Below, in pieces: positions 11,001 to 21,712 of a stretch of 64,000 nucleotides of DNA. The position numbers and the translations under genes were made by a program. A model generated the notes under the pieces. The model made no database searches, was not told the DNA's origin, and was given only the letters and a program-made list of their open reading frames with translations. Source of the DNA: Strigamia acuminata (Eukaryota > Arthropoda > Chilopoda > Geophilomorpha > Linotaeniidae); NCBI GenBank assembly GCA_949358305.1, contig OX442322.1:9610001-9674000 (forward strand). The letters run 5' to 3'. The stretch's first letter is position 1, and the number at the start of each line of letters is the position of its first letter.

Positions 11001-13234
11001 ACTTCCTCCGCGTGATTTTCCTCGATGTACTGCCACATTGAGTCGTCGTAACGTTTTTTATAGTCCTCATTTGCATCGATTCGTTTAAGCGTATTTGCGA
11101 GTTGATTCATTGCCAACTCCCAATTCGATTCTAACTCTTTTTCCTGTCCATTGAAGGGGAGCATCACTTCATATCTTCCGTCCTCCAAACGTGTTGTCGT
11201 GGATTCGAATCGGTCTCGAATAAAGTCGGAATCCTTTTCTCCCGAATCTATCCCGATTGCCTCCAAATTCCAGAGCTTGTCCAACTTTTCATTGATATCA
11301 ACGTTGCAAGTGTTGCAACACGTGGTTAAGTCGGCTTCATCATCAAACAAATCGATGTTTCCAGCTGCACCGGTGAGAACCCAGCCAAATAAAGTATTTA
11401 TAAGGCCCAAATCCTCGTTGATTTTCCTCTTGCCGTCTTTCAGAATTTTCCACCAAACATCCACTCCTAATAAAATGTCAATTTGGGATGTTTTGGCAGG
11501 TAATTCTTCAGCCAATTCAAGATTTAATCCTTTCACCTTTTCTATCACAGTGGAGTTTAAAATTCCTTGCACTCTTGGTAGATTTTCGACCGATAACATT
11601 GTCATTTTGATTTCTTGCGTGTCATTTCTGCTTTTCAAAGTAACGTTAAAAACGTCATAATCCGTTGAAGCAGGAGTAGAATCATTGAAGCGTTGTGTCG
11701 TGGCCGAAATGCTGCCGCACTTTTTCAACTTGATTCTTTCTACTAACTCAGTTGTTATGAAGGATCGGTGACTGCCTGGATCTATCATTCCTCTGATGTT
11801 GTGGGATCCTCCATTTTTGGTTTTGAGGTTTGCCGTGAAGATCATTAATTGAAGAGTCGCGGAGATCGCGCACGAGACGTGTGTTGTCACTTGTGGCTCC
11901 TTGGGCTTCTCGACAATGCTTGATGAATTCTTCACATCTGACTTTTTGCAAATTGTGGAATGGTGTCTTCCGCCACAATGTTTGCAGGAAAACTTCACTT
12001 TACAGTCCCCGACGCGATGGCCAGTTCTAAAACAATTGAAGCAAAGTCTATTCTTCTTGATCAATTCGATTTTTGCGTTGATCTCGAATTCTTTTTTGCA
12101 GGAACCATTAAGGTGATCCTCTTCGCAAAAAATGCACTTGATGCTCTTCGTATTAGCAGGTTTGCTCTCTTGTTTTGTTTCCTGCTTGACTTTGGCACTG
12201 GTTGATTGCTTGGAATCCTGTGTCGCAGCGCAAGTCGTCATGGAACCTTTTTGCTTGCTTTTTTCGGCTTCAGTTTTCTCCTTCTTCACTTTTTCAGAAT
12301 GAGAAGAATTGTCAGTTCTTTCCGCCATAGCTACTTCTTTCAAGAAAAAGTCAAGTAGCTTCATAATGTTTTTGTTTTGAATTCCATGCACTTGATAAAA
12401 ACGCAATGCCATTTGAGTTGGAAATTTGCTGATAATATCCGGCATGAGAAAAGCACCTGAAGTTTGTATTGGTATTTTCAATTGCTCAAGGAGTCTGACG
12501 GTCGAAGAAATTTTGGTTAAATTTGTTCTTAACGCTTTAGTTGGATAGACACTTGTGACAATTTTCATTTCTCTAATTGATTTGATGAGGGCAGTTTGCT
12601 GTGCGTCCTCATCCCCGTAGTTTCTCTCCAACTCTTCACGAGCCAAATGGTATGATTCCTCGATCAAGGGAAAAGTTGAAATCAAAGTGGCTGCTTCGCC
12701 AACACACATTGTTTGTAGATATTGAAGCTTTTCCACATCGCTTAAGTCTGGGTCCTTATGTACTGAAGTTTCGAAGTTACTTTTGAAGGTCTTGTACTTC
12801 AAAATGTCCCCATCGAACTTCACAGACTCCAATTTTGGCAACTTCTGGATTTTTCGGAAAGAAGCATTCATTGTCGTATGACCGCCAGATGCAGTTGACA
12901 CATTTAGTCGTCCTCCCAGTGTAGGAAGGGACCGTTTCGATACTTCCCAACGTCCGCGGAGAAGATCCACTCTTGTTTGAACTGCTTCGAGTTTTTCAAT
13001 GGCTTCAAGATAAAATCCATGTTCAGAATGTATTTGAAGATCATTGAGTTCATTGACAGCACGTGTCTCTCTTGTATTTGCTGTAGATAGCAGCGCCTCC
13101 AACTCTCCCGGGTCGCTGGTCTGCTCCGATACAGTCAGCAAAGCGGAGAGTGAAGTGAGTAGCGCTTCCCATTTTGTCTCCAGAATCTCGAGTTGTTCTG
13201 GAGTGATCATGTTTTGCACGGAAGGATCTGCCAT
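8003..13234 (-). CDS. gag-pol: BEL/Pao Gag-Pol polyprotein, 1743 aa, intact
   Basis: Encodes capsid, protease, reverse transcriptase, RNase H and integrase as one frame. Domains in order: coiled-coil-like Gag with a DUF1759-type region (about 125-300); three CCHC-type knuckles (C367-C379, C398-C411, C417-C429); DUF1758-type protease with D485 in GMIDPGSH; RT with catalytic FMDD at 908-911; RNase H acidic residues D1084, E1124, D1156; integrase zinc region with C1414/C1417; integrase core D1449, D1512, E1562; a DUF5641-type C-terminus. The ATG at 13234 is followed by the typical Gag start. All catalytic acids are present and there is no stop or frameshift. Odd points: the protease has DPG where D-S/T-G is usual, and the RT has FMDD rather than YVDD/YMDD. 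Length fits autonomous BEL/Pao elements. Confidence 0.95.
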   Translation of the reverse strand: MADPSVQNMITPEQLEILETKWEALLTSLSALLTVSEQTSDPGELEALLSTANTRETRAVNELNDLQIHSEHGFYLEAIEKLEAVQTRVDLLRGRWEVSKRSLPTLGGRLNVSTASGGHTTMNASFRKIQKLPKLESVKFDGDILKYKTFKSNFETSVHKDPDLSDVEKLQYLQTMCVGEAATLISTFPLIEESYHLAREELERNYGDEDAQQTALIKSIREMKIVTSVYPTKALRTNLTKISSTVRLLEQLKIPIQTSGAFLMPDIISKFPTQMALRFYQVHGIQNKNIMKLLDFFLKEVAMAERTDNSSHSEKVKKEKTEAEKSKQKGSMTTCAATQDSKQSTSAKVKQETKQESKPANTKSIKCIFCEEDHLNGSCKKEFEINAKIELIKKNRLCFNCFRTGHRVGDCKVKFSCKHCGGRHHSTICKKSDVKNSSSIVEKPKEPQVTTHVSCAISATLQLMIFTANLKTKNGGSHNIRGMIDPGSHRSFITTELVERIKLKKCGSISATTQRFNDSTPASTDYDVFNVTLKSRNDTQEIKMTMLSVENLPRVQGILNSTVIEKVKGLNLELAEELPAKTSQIDILLGVDVWWKILKDGKRKINEDLGLINTLFGWVLTGAAGNIDLFDDEADLTTCCNTCNVDINEKLDKLWNLEAIGIDSGEKDSDFIRDRFESTTTRLEDGRYEVMLPFNGQEKELESNWELAMNQLANTLKRIDANEDYKKRYDDSMWQYIEENHAEEVPKEERFLKKGIYNIPHHPVIKEDRDTSKFRVVFNASSSKKGKLSLNDCLFPGPSLNPDLILVIVRFRLYCIPIIADIKQAFLQVMINPTQRNFLRFLWVARDYFKQPYSWQNLWNNIMILRMIVVPFGVISSPFLLCATIRKHAKQFEKTHAKEVDALDDGIFMDDLTSGGDFPADTTTHCERLKMILDSGKLPLVKWATCSKDVFENLKKEGFHMRGEEFSNLGIIKMLGILWDTEKDMIMFKIPKIEKIPITKREVVSFLASIFDPMGLLAPVILQMKLLIQAIWARTKKWDEKILDSEKKEIEEWNSDIQQLKELKVQRWLTTYSGQEITLEVFCDASTKAFGCTIFVVNVEGKRTLLLSKCRIAPAKKVTLPRLELTAAVVGVRMTKYLLENFLPGYPVTEVRYYSDSTITLAWINSDKNVWKPYVSNRVQEIISFSKSEQWSHVPTEFNPADLLTRPHNSKTLMNSKLWWDRVDVSKLEKKEVIQENPPDEERKIIVMTIQVKENFIYKFFRRFSNYNRLLRVFSYIMRWKSQLVRGEPLSPLELEANQLKILKLSQKLHFLEEVEDVKNKRELSKHSTLRNFELFIDENGLLRLRSRLKKSLLTFDEVYPIILHYDSWITRLLIRKAHLELFHGDISETLYHLREQFWIIRGRKTIQTVIRECAICRRAKLARNNPSTGDLPTERVTPAAPFQHTGIDHLGPIYVGNNKKERKKVYILLFTCMVTRSLHLEVSEDLSVPKFLLAMRRFGARFGYPAKIFSDNSKTFERGSVELQSWGKLIGHKDIQTFLSEKRVLWTFIPPLSPWMGGAWERLVRSVKDKLRKTLLRYTVDLETLQTLALEIGSVLNSRPLSYVPDSVDGGRILAPENFLTGGLPKYLINKKLSAIKKTDLRKLDIKRRQFIWEFWRVWRKSYLMQLRNFYETKGDRNFKNPKVNQIVLLEKIGTNPYFWPLARIKEIFPGEDGFTRVIKVVLPDGRELKRSVRHVRALELD

Positions 13235-14141
13235 GTTTTCTCTCCTCTCACAAATTCACGGCTGCAAATTGCGAAAAGGAAAATAAAATCTCGTTTGACA
13301 AAAAACACTTCGCTTTCAACTTTTAAAAGAATAAAATTTGTTATTTTATCCCCCAAAAATACACAGAATTTTTCAACGTTTAATTGCCCAAATGACAAAA
13401 AATCATATGAAAATGCACAAGAATATCGAGTGTTTTAACAATCAGGGATGCTAAAACACACGAGCGACCTTGAACACGTATGAAAAACGTGACTCAAAAA
13501 GTCCTACACAAGTTTGAAATATTTTCGGCGATTCGTTTGGAACGAAATTCGCACGAAAACCACTATCAAAAATTAGCGTTAATGACTGACAGCCCTTGCA
13601 ATGAGAGACTGACCAGTAACTAGCTTCAAAAAATCTAAATCTCCCCTGGTTAAGCCAGTTATATGGAGATGCATGCATAAAATTAAAGAAAAAACTAAAA
13701 CGATTTGCAATAAAATTCACTTTTACTAAATTTCCCTTAAGATTAGCATATGAAACAGCAATAACACCAAAAAGAATACCCAAAACAATACCCTCATGCA
13801 AACAAAACCTCCAAAATAAATGCACTGAATGATAAAACACAAGAAAAGCAATAAATCCAGGGGCGAATCGACTTCTCAGCACAGCGCGTTGTGTTATCCT
13901 TATCCAAGATGGCGACCGTAGGAAATCGTTGCTGGCACTCAAATGTTCGTAATCGACGCACAAAATGTCACCGTTGCGACTGTAGTCACATTGAACGACG
14001 ACACGTTTTGCTGACGACGACACACGAACGTAAATTCCGCTGCTCGAACCAGATGAACAAGCTAACGTATCACTGACGTAACGGAAACACTCACGAAAAG
14101 CAGACGATATCCTGGTCACGGCACCAAAAGAACGTATTCGA
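13235..14141 (-). other. 5' leader of element B, with long non-ATG frame
   Basis: About 900 bases between 5' LTR and gag ATG. Contains the conserved leader motif at 13881-13894 (sense ACACAACGCGCTGT) and, next to gag, an A/T-rich segment with TTTTATCCCCCA that is duplicated in F. A frame is open from the GTG inside the primer site (14119) to 13451, 222 codons, with a hydrophobic stretch that could be a membrane segment. It has no ATG at its start. Similar open frames occur in C and F. I do not call it a gene. Confidence 0.75.
14111..14128 (-). promoter_or_regulatory. Putative primer-binding site of B
   Basis: Sense TTGGTGCCGTGACCAGG, 14 bases after the end of the 5' LTR. It is the clearest version of the block shared by all BEL/Pao-like elements here. 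Its 3'-end complement ends CACGGCACCA as a tRNA would; the tRNA itself is not identified. Confidence 0.65.
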
Positions 14142-15708
14142 TGTTGCGGTCTGTCAACACCAAACAGCTAGGAATGGGGTCGGGGCAATTTGAATTTCCC
14201 GCTTCTAAAAACTCAAGTGATCGTATTGTTAAATTAGTACGAAAACCGCGCTGAGAACACAAATCCGCACTGAAAACTATTGTTGAATGCATGGAGCATT
14301 GATGGGAACACCGATGATTAATATCCAATGGAGTGCTGAATCAATGGCTAATCCAGGGAAAGGCTTAACTACTCACAACACATTGAAAACTAAGGTTGAA
14401 AATAGAAAACACGGGAGTTAACAAAAAACAACTTGTTTATTAAAAAGTTGGTTGAGAACTGAATAAAATACACTGATTACATTGGTTCCTGAGGAACCGC
14501 ACATGCGCAGTACCCAATTACGGCACGCGCCAAGCCGATAGCGGCGAAATACAGATACACAAGAAACTCCGTTGTCATAGCAACGGAGGAAACGAAATCA
14601 CAGCAAAGTTGTAGTTACATAAAAACTGCACGAAATAAAGATTGTGATACACTAAAATGACCACAAGAATACCAGGAATAAAATATCTAATCACAACAAT
14701 AAGATCAAAAAAGTAAAACAGTGCAAACGGAGCGAAAACAATGATAGTCAAGCAGACGATCGAGACAGCCAATCAGCGTCAAGCAAAATGATGCAATCAA
14801 AACATTTGAATTCCGAACATAATAAAAATGCAAAAATAGCAAAGAATACAGGTGAAAACACTTCGAAATGAAATAGTAAATGCAGATTATAAGAATATAA
14901 AATACAAAAATAACGGTTACATTGTGTAATCGTCGCTTGGGACAAACATGGCGATCGGCGAACAAAACAAAGGTGTTGGATCAAACATGGCGTCCGGCGA
15001 ACATTGCAAAAGCGTCAAAACGATTCGAAATTGGAATAAAAGGCACTTAATGTAAATAACGAATAAAGTAGTGATTAAATTACAAGAGTAATTAATAATT
15101 CCCATTACAAAATACTGAATGAATACACACAAGTTTAATAAATACGAATTGTTGATCGAACCGAACATTCTCGGCTACGCTTTTACGGCAACCGACAACG
15201 AACGTTCGAAACAACCGATCGAAGCATTTTGGGCAGTTCTAATGCATCCAGAAAGAAAGATCAGACCCGAATTAGTCTGAAACAATAGTAAAACAAACTC
15301 CAAATGAGTTTTAAAACACTAAACGAAAGGTTAGAAGACGGAAGCAAAAGTCCGCTAGGAACCGAAAAATGACGTAACGAGCATCGCAAATGTATGCCAG
15401 AAAACGAAGAAAACATTAGAACTGCACGCAATAAACACAAAATCAGGGAAAATTAATAGAAAGGTTCATAAATGCACTCAAAAAGACACAAATAAAATAA
15501 TAGCAAGGTAATAACACTACATTAAATCGAAAAGTGACAATAAAAATCAATGAAAAACATTTTAATAAGTCAAAATTCCTGTAAAGTGAAAAATATCAGT
15601 TAATTATGAAAAATAAAACACTAAAGGAAAATTAAACAAATAAAAGCAATTAGTATTATTTATTGACACAATCTCAGCACAACAATTCTTCCACGCTGTC
15701 TTGCAACA
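14142..15708 (-). repeat. 5' LTR of element B (1567 bp)
   Basis: Pairs with 6383-7949, same length, few differences. The sense 3' tip (14142-14159) is a TGTTG...CAACA inverted repeat. Carries X-box-like 14571-14584 and near-NRF1 14499-14509 sites. Confidence 0.95.
14571..14584. promoter_or_regulatory. X-box-like palindrome in B 5' LTR
   Basis: GTTGTCATAGCAAC within CTCCGTTG...CAACGGAG; this copy is in the LTR that would drive transcription of intact gag-pol. Confidence 0.5.
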
Positions 15709-15785
15709 GCTGTCTTGCAACACGCCTGAGTGGACGGTCGCTGGCTTGGCTGGTTGTTTATCATCAAGTCGTGAGTTGATCGCCT

Positions 15786-16560
15786 TGTTGCGAGCACGCG
15801 CAACATGGATTTTTTTGCTATCGCAATAGCGGATTTGCTTGAATTGATCAATTATTTAAGTTTGTGTTTAGTTAATAGTGCAGCTTAAGTTTTGGCTAAA
15901 TGTTAAATGAATTTCGTGTAGTTTGTGACGTGGGAGTTATGTTTTACCTGATTTAAGCTGTCTTTCTTAAGGTAATCTTGTATTTTTCCTTTGATTCTTT
16001 GGAGTTTTACTGCTTGGATTCGTCCGAAGAGTTGCTGTTGTTAGTTCCTAAGTTAGTTCATTTATTTGAAACACTTTGTCTTAATTTATTACGGTTTTGT
16101 GCCTTTTGTAATGATTTTATACTCGAAACTGTGTATTTTCTTGTATACGCTTTATCATTTTGTCACTAGAGGGACAATTTGCCTCTTGCGAGTGATTGTT
16201 GCCACTCGTTGCTAAGAGCCGCTGCTCTCATTGTTGTAGGTTGCGCAGCAACTACACTGTGACTGTTATGTAGATTTCTAGGGTTAAGATATGTAATTTT
16301 CTCCTCTCTTTTTCTGTGTATTTTGATAGATGTTAACTTTACAATAAATTCGGTTTGTTCATGTGTTATTTAACACATTAGTGGTGAGTTCTTCCAGACA
16401 CTTGTTAGGCCACTTTGCAGGGATTTCAAGCAGGATTTTTCCTGCAATGCATCATCTCTTTTGGAGCTCATCACAAGTTTTAGTAAGTAGGTTTATTTGT
16501 TATAACCATTTTCGATTGTCTTCTAGAGTGCCACACGGTCTTCAAGCACTGCTAGAAACA
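15786..16560 (+). repeat. 5' LTR of element D (775 bp)
   Basis: TGTTGCGAGCACGCGCAACA at the 5' tip is an inverted repeat with a 7-bp stem; 3' end GCTAGAAACA. A polyadenylation signal AATAAA is at 16343-16348. Confidence 0.93.
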
Positions 16561-16563
16561 AAG

Positions 16564-16581
16564 TTGGTGCCGTGACTCAGG
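16564..16581 (+). promoter_or_regulatory. Putative primer-binding site of D
   Basis: TTGGTGCCGTGACTCAGG three bases after the 5' LTR, the shared block of the BEL/Pao-like elements in this window. Confidence 0.6.
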
Positions 16582-16619
16582 ATTTTCGAACGAAATTCCT
16601 CACACGTGTGTATAGAAAA

Positions 16620-17153
16620 ATGGCCGCCATCGCCGCCATTTGTCTGAGCAGGCGGCCTGAAGTCTGCCTGAGTTTTGTGCCGTCCACCACGTCGAGAGCC
16701 GGTGTAGCGTGTGTGGTCATCACACGGGACGAGAATCGCCCAACAGGATGGCGATATTTGTCTCGGGAGCATCCAGTGAGTTGTGTGCGAGTCTGTGGGT
16801 CGCCGACGCCGTCCATGCAGTTCGTACCTGGGTGCCGCCAGTCAAGTTGGCTGTTTTCGAGTTTGCCTTTTCCGGTGGCCACTCCGGGATCGATCGACGA
16901 TCTCTCGCCAAGCAGAAGGAGGAAGCGCCACTTGTGCAACATGATAGGACTGTTCAATGCGCCCACCGGTCGAACAGTTGTGCCTCCGAATCAAGAATGG
17001 TTTCGTCTTGTCGTCGGTCGGGTGTTGTCGTGTCACGTGTCCAGATGGATCCTCCAAGCTGCAGCGCAACTTGCGAGCTTCGGATATTCAAGCGACAGTT
17101 ACGCCGCCCGTAGTCCAGTTAAACACAACGCAATGTACAAGAGTCGGCAATGA
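16620..17153 (+). CDS. Possible leader ORF of element D, 177 aa, unknown
   Basis: Starts at an ATG in AAAAATGGCCGCC, a context like the TISU/YY1 element, and ends shortly after PVKHNAMY. Arg/Ser/Cys-rich, no domain recognised. Same position and ends as the frames in A and G; segments such as WRYL..EHPVS are shared with G. Open also upstream to the primer site. Coding status is uncertain because the sequence between the shared ends differs greatly among copies. Confidence 0.3.
   Translation: MAAIAAICLSRRPEVCLSFVPSTTSRAGVACVVITRDENRPTGWRYLSREHPVSCVRVCGSPTPSMQFVPGCRQSSWLFSSLPFPVATPGSIDDLSPSRRRKRHLCNMIGLFNAPTGRTVVPPNQEWFRLVVGRVLSCHVSRWILQAAAQLASFGYSSDSYAARSPVKHNAMYKSRQ
17123..17138 (+). promoter_or_regulatory. 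Conserved leader motif ACACAACGCAATGTAC
   Basis: Identical 16-base block to those in A, G and I; about 545 bases after the primer site. Candidate packaging signal (inference). Confidence 0.55.
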
Positions 17154-20100
17154 AGATTTCGCTTTTTTTTGTCGATTATTTTCTTTATGTCAAATGTTAA
17201 TTTTTAAGATTTTTGGGGGAAATTGTGAGTGTTTGGGTTTTTAAAGGGCGTTAGCTTTCTAGAATGTTTAGGTGTCGTTTTGAGCTCGTGTGTAAGAAGT
17301 TACGCGGCTTTCCCTGGTTTTTTTTTAGCATGTTCGCGCCTTGGGGCGACAGTTTACCTTGACAGGCTGTCCGCAAGGGCCCTTTAAGTTCCCTACCTCA
17401 GCTTTTGCCCTCCTCGCTTACGGTTATGTTGCTATTGTCCTCAGTTCCTTGTTTAAGTGCCAAAGAATGATTTGTACGTATTTATTGGCTTTCTGTGTCT
17501 GGATTTAATAAGGGAGTCCAATTTTCTGATTGCATTTATGCCTGTGCTGGTTAATAGCTTTATTCTTTGTTCACTCACGTTTTTGGTGAGAATTTTTGGT
17601 TTAATATGTGAGAAGCAAAGCTACTTGTTTCCAAGTTTCCCTTTTTAAACGAGTTTGCCAATTTATCACGTTATTAGCTCTTTGGACTTGAGTTCTTTGT
17701 TCTCCCGGGGTTTTTCCCTTTTTCGTGTAGTCCTTTTAAGAAATTTTTAGGCTTAATGACAGGAGCGTCGTCACATTTGCAAGTTTTTAGTGGTGTTGGC
17801 CAGTTAGTCGTCAGCTCGGGGTCGATTAACTCCCGCTTTTAGCTTTCTGCCCTACGCTAAAGTTAAATTACTAGCTATTGTGAGCCAACCAGTTCCTTCT
17901 CCTCGTCCTTCCCGCCTATCAGAGCGGCGGTCAGGGGGGGTCCTTGAGTGATCTGGCTTCTTCTCGTCACGTGAGCCTGCTCTTGTGTTTGGAATGTGGA
18001 CGACCTCTGGTCTTTACGTTTTGTGACCAATGTTTTTCGTGTGCCGCACGAGTTTCCTCGTGAGCTCTGGTGTCGATCATCTCTCCGCTTCGGGAGAGGG
18101 CACACCCGTTTGTATTCGTGTGTTTGTAGAACGTTTCTTGTTTATAGAACGCGATTCGTTCTTTTGCTGCTCATGGTTAGCTGAACGAGCGCTGGCCCGC
18201 GAGGTCAGTCGGTTCTTATCTGTCCCTCAATTTCTGTTCGGTTAGATTGTTATACGACTTGTTTGCAAGTGGGTTTGGATATAGAAAGGCGTGTGACTTC
18301 TGTCGGTGCTGGAAGTTTAGAGCAGCCGATCCGCACCGCCCACTGGGCAAGTCCAGTTTCTGTTGTTGACCGCTGCACCCAGTGTCTACCGCTGGTGATG
18401 TACGTTCTGCATTTTCGCTTTCTCTTCGTGGAAACGTCCGTAGCGTTTCATGAGTCTTCATTAGTGATTAGTCTCGCCTTTTATCGTTTAAAAAAGGGAG
18501 TTTAGTTATTCTAGTTCTTTGGGGCAACCTTAGAATTTGGACATTTTAGCTTATTCGTTTAGGAAATAGCTTGCTTGCTATTTTTGGGTTGTGGCTAGCT
18601 AGCGTGGCGTTAGGGTATAGGTACTTGTTTTGGATGGTCGTTCTTGCTGTGCACAGCAAGGACTGCCATTCGATGTGTTTCAGAGGGCAGGTTTGCACTG
18701 CCATACTCTGTCAGATGTCGTGTCCGAGACATAGTCCCTGCGCCTCTTGGCGGCCCCTATTTCTACGTTTGCTTCCCGCGACTGAGTAGTTGTTGTTAGT
18801 CTTTCATCCCTAGCTCTGCAGTGAGGCAGACATGCACTAGGCAGGGAGCCCACTCTAGGATGGGTCGAAGGACGTGTGTGTGCGGCCTTCTTGGCGCCGG
18901 CACTCGGCAACACGTTTTAGTCATTGGACAACACGTGCTTTCAGTAGAGTGGCGATTTCCGGAAGTCGGCTTGCTGATCGACGATGTGGTCAATGGGTAT
19001 GTGAGCGAGTCAATTGTCGACTTGCAGTTGCTTACCGGTTCCAGGAATGCGGTTGGCAACTGGCAAGTCCTTGTGCTCATGTCTATGTGTGACGCTCCTC
19101 GTAATCAGGGACGTCAAGCAACCCTCCCTCTTCTCTCGTTTCTCGGTTCAATCATATTGGTTCCGACTCGGGGTGGGCCAAGCGTTCATACGGTAGCCTC
19201 CTCATTGGAGCATGGGGTTTTAACTAGATCTAGTTTCTATTTCCCCCTCGGTTAAAGAAGTTTCAGTCTTCGTGGTAGTCTGCTCACAACAGGCTACACG
19301 GTGGCCCGAGTGCGGACGTGCAGTCCATCGGGTACCTCCTTGTTCAAGGCGCATTCGTAAAGCGCAGCTCGGTTGAAAGAAAGCCACCGGTTTTAATTTC
19401 TTTTCAACGACGTGATTAGTTTTCGTGCAGGAAGGGTAGCTTCGTTTCATTTGGTTGCAGTTGCACTGCTTCCAACGTTTTTCAGTATCGTTTGACACCT
19501 GTTGATCTTCAAAAAGAAGCAGGTCCCTTTCCTTTCTTTTCTCGTGGGGAGGAAATGGATTGATTATTTGGGTACGGACTTATTCCCTCTTCGGAAAAAA
19601 AAGCAGAAAGTTTAGTGTTTTGGAATTTTTGCTGGTTTTCACAGTTCCAGTTTGTTAGTTTCCCTTGTGAGGCCATACTTGGCCAATAGCTTTAGTGATA
19701 ATATTGACGTTTTTGCCGGTATTTATTTGCACGGAACGTGCTCGTTTTTTTTTAGATAATTGAACCGTTTTTCTCTTGTTAGTTAGATCAAGTTGTGGTC
19801 GATGGGTCAGCGTGCGCGTGTTTCATTGTCACTGTGAACAAGAGGTCGCAGTTGGCTTGCACAGTCATCTGACTAAGTCTTTCCTTTTTTCTTTATTCTC
19901 TGCTCTTAGCGGTTTCGTGGGTTCATGTCAAGTCAGGGTGCGGTCAACGTCTTTGCGTGGCAGTGGCTGCGAATGGTTCGCATTGCCTGAGCTTCATGCT
20001 TTCTCGTTCTCTTTTTCCTTCTTCTGGCGTGATCATGTTAGCTAGGTGGTCATGGCTTTGGGTAAGTGATTAGTTAGTCACTCTTTGCGAAAGAGTGGTG

Positions 20101-20937
20101 CCTAGGTCTTGACGGCTTTTTCTAGTTCTTCGTACGAATGCTGGGTGGTTGGTCAGACGATAGGTCTGGGTCAACGCATTCATTCCCTTATTTTGCATTT
20201 TTCTTGTTTTCTAGAAAAGGGTCGTCTTTAATAGTTTAATAAGTTTGAGTTCGCAGCTCGTGTTTTTAGGCGGACGGAGGTTTCCGTGGTACGTTGCCAC
20301 TTGAGCGCTGGCTCGAGAACAACGAGGCGGTGAAGCCTGCCGTGTCTCAAGTTTGTTCCTTTTTGCGTTCCAAGTTTCTTCTAGTCGTCATGCATGTCAT
20401 GTTCCTTGCGAGGCCATGCTCGATCAAGAGTTTTTGTGACAGTTTTCCTTTTTTCGACGACGTTTAGTTTTCGGTTCTGAGACTTCTAACCTCGGTGTTT
20501 GGTTGGACGATTGTTTTGGACCAGCGCCTTTCCTCTCTGACAAGGATTTCCGTTCTCCCATTTTTAGTTTTCGTTTAGTTTAAGCGTCTGTCTACGGGTT
20601 GACAGACTGAGTTTTCGGACAAGCTCCCGCAATGTTCTCACGTCGTTTTGGTTAGAAAACCCGTTCAGTCGGATTTTCTGAAGGTTCTTGCGTGTGCGCC
20701 ACGTGTCTATTGGCGACGCCGTAGCCCCTTGGTGTCTGGACTAGGTCATCATGGCACGGCCCTTCTCTTTCTTCTCTCGTGTTCTAAGTTTTTTTTAGTG
20801 TCTATGGTTTTGCCTTCGCGACTTTCACAAAGTCAAGCTTGGCTTCGATACTTTTTCTTCCCGTGCTCTTGGTTTTGATGGGGAATTCCTTCAACAGTTT
20901 TCTGCCTTGCCTTCCCTTCTTCTTTGGCCGGCAACGC
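17154..20937 (+). other. Non-coding internal region of element D
   Basis: About 3.8 kb with only short or non-ATG frames. Shared with A (1-2900, reversed) and G (27627-31390, reversed). The longest frame conserved in the three copies starts at an ATG at 18860 and ends at 19255 (131 codons), with no recognisable domain; I do not call it. The final bases 20905-20937 are a pyrimidine tract ending in GGCCGGCAACGC. Confidence 0.7.
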
Positions 20938-21712
20938 TGTTGCGAGCACGCGCAACATGGATTTTTTTGCTATCGCAATAGCGGATTTGCTTGAATTGAT
21001 CAATTATTTAAGTTTGTGTTTAGTTAATAGTGCAGCTTAAGTTTTGGCTAAATGTTAAATGAATTTCGTGTAGTTTGTGACGTGGGAGTTATGTTTTACC
21101 TGATTTAAGCTGTCTTTCTTAAGGTAATCTTGTATTTTTCCTTTGATTCTTTGGAGTTTTACTGCTTGGATTCGTCCGAAGAGTTGCTGTTGTTAGTTCC
21201 TAAGTTAGTTCATTTATTTGAAACACTTTGTCTTAATTTATTACGGTTTTGTGCCTTTTGTAATGATTTTATACTCGAAACTGTGTATTTTCTTGTATAC
21301 GCTTTATCATTTTGTCACTAGAGGGACAATTTGCCTCTTGCGAGTGATTGTTGCCACTCGTTGCTAAGAGCCGCTGCTCTCATTGTTGTAGGTTGCGCAG
21401 CAACTACACTGTGACTGTTATGTAGATTTCTAGGGTTAAGATATGTAATTTTCTCCTCTCTTTTTCTGTGTATTTTGATAGATGTTAACTTTACAATAAA
21501 TTCGGTTTGTTCATGTGTTATTTAACACATTAGTGGTGAGTTCTTCCAGACACTTGTTAGGCCACTTTGCAGGGATTTCAAGCAGGATTTTTCCTGCAAT
21601 GCATCATCTCTTTTGGAGCTCATCACAAGTTTTAGTAAGTAGGTTTATTTGTTATAACCATTTTCGATTGTCTTCTAGAGTGCCACACGGTCTTCAAGCA
21701 CTGCTAGAAACA
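20938..21712 (+). repeat. 3' LTR of element D (775 bp)
   Basis: Same sequence as 15786-16560 as far as read; AATAAA at 21495-21500. Confidence 0.93.

Larger units (their letters stand above)
6383..15708 (-). mobile_element. Element B: complete BEL/Pao retrotransposon
   Basis: Full element on the minus strand: 3' LTR 6383-7949, short 3' tail, gag-pol 8003-13234, leader 13235-14141, 5' LTR 14142-15708. Target-site duplication gctg at 6379-6382 and 15709-15712, inside the LTR of element C. The two 1567-bp LTRs differ at only a few sites (for example near 7058 against 14817), so the insertion is young. The single long frame has every enzymatic motif. B is the only element in the window that looks capable of autonomous retrotransposition and is the likely type of helper for the defective relatives. 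Confidence 0.95.
4282..15722 (-). mobile_element. Element C: BEL/Pao element, 5' end only, split by B
   Basis: Minus-strand element related closely to B. Visible are the 5' leader (4282-4834) and the 5' LTR (4835-6382, finishing at 15713-15722 after the insertion of B). Its gag-pol would lie left of element A and is outside the window. The LTR of C matches the LTRs of B over its whole length, with scattered differences. B sits 10 bp from its outer end, flanked by gctg on both sides. C itself is inserted in the tail of element E, whose sequence starts at 15723. Confidence 0.85.
15786..21712 (+). mobile_element. Element D: complete non-autonomous LTR element (5.9 kb)
   Basis: LTRs 15786-16560 and 20938-21712 (775 bp each, no difference noticed), internal 16561-20937. 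Target-site duplication gcct at 15782-15785 and 21713-21716; the unoccupied site is seen in J near 56980. No gag or pol frame is present, so it depends on proteins supplied in trans. Primer site at 16564-16581, leader motif at 17123-17138, pyrimidine-GCCGGC tail at 20905-20937. Best-preserved member of the A/D/G family. Confidence 0.93.

Noticed and set aside
8356-12205. Plus-strand frames opposite gag-pol of B
   Set aside because: Shadows of the long minus-strand coding frame.
13451-14119. 222-codon frame in the B leader (and 60483-61316 in F, 4236-5021 in C) as a membrane protein gene
   Set aside because: No ATG at the start, in C it runs through the LTR, and comparison of B with F shows local frame changes. 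Kept as an observation, not called.
18860-19255. 131-codon frame in D, also open in A (minus, 869-1303 region) and G (29286-29744 region)
   Set aside because: The three copies are almost identical in this part, so an open frame carries little weight; no domain, and the longer version starts only at a GTG.
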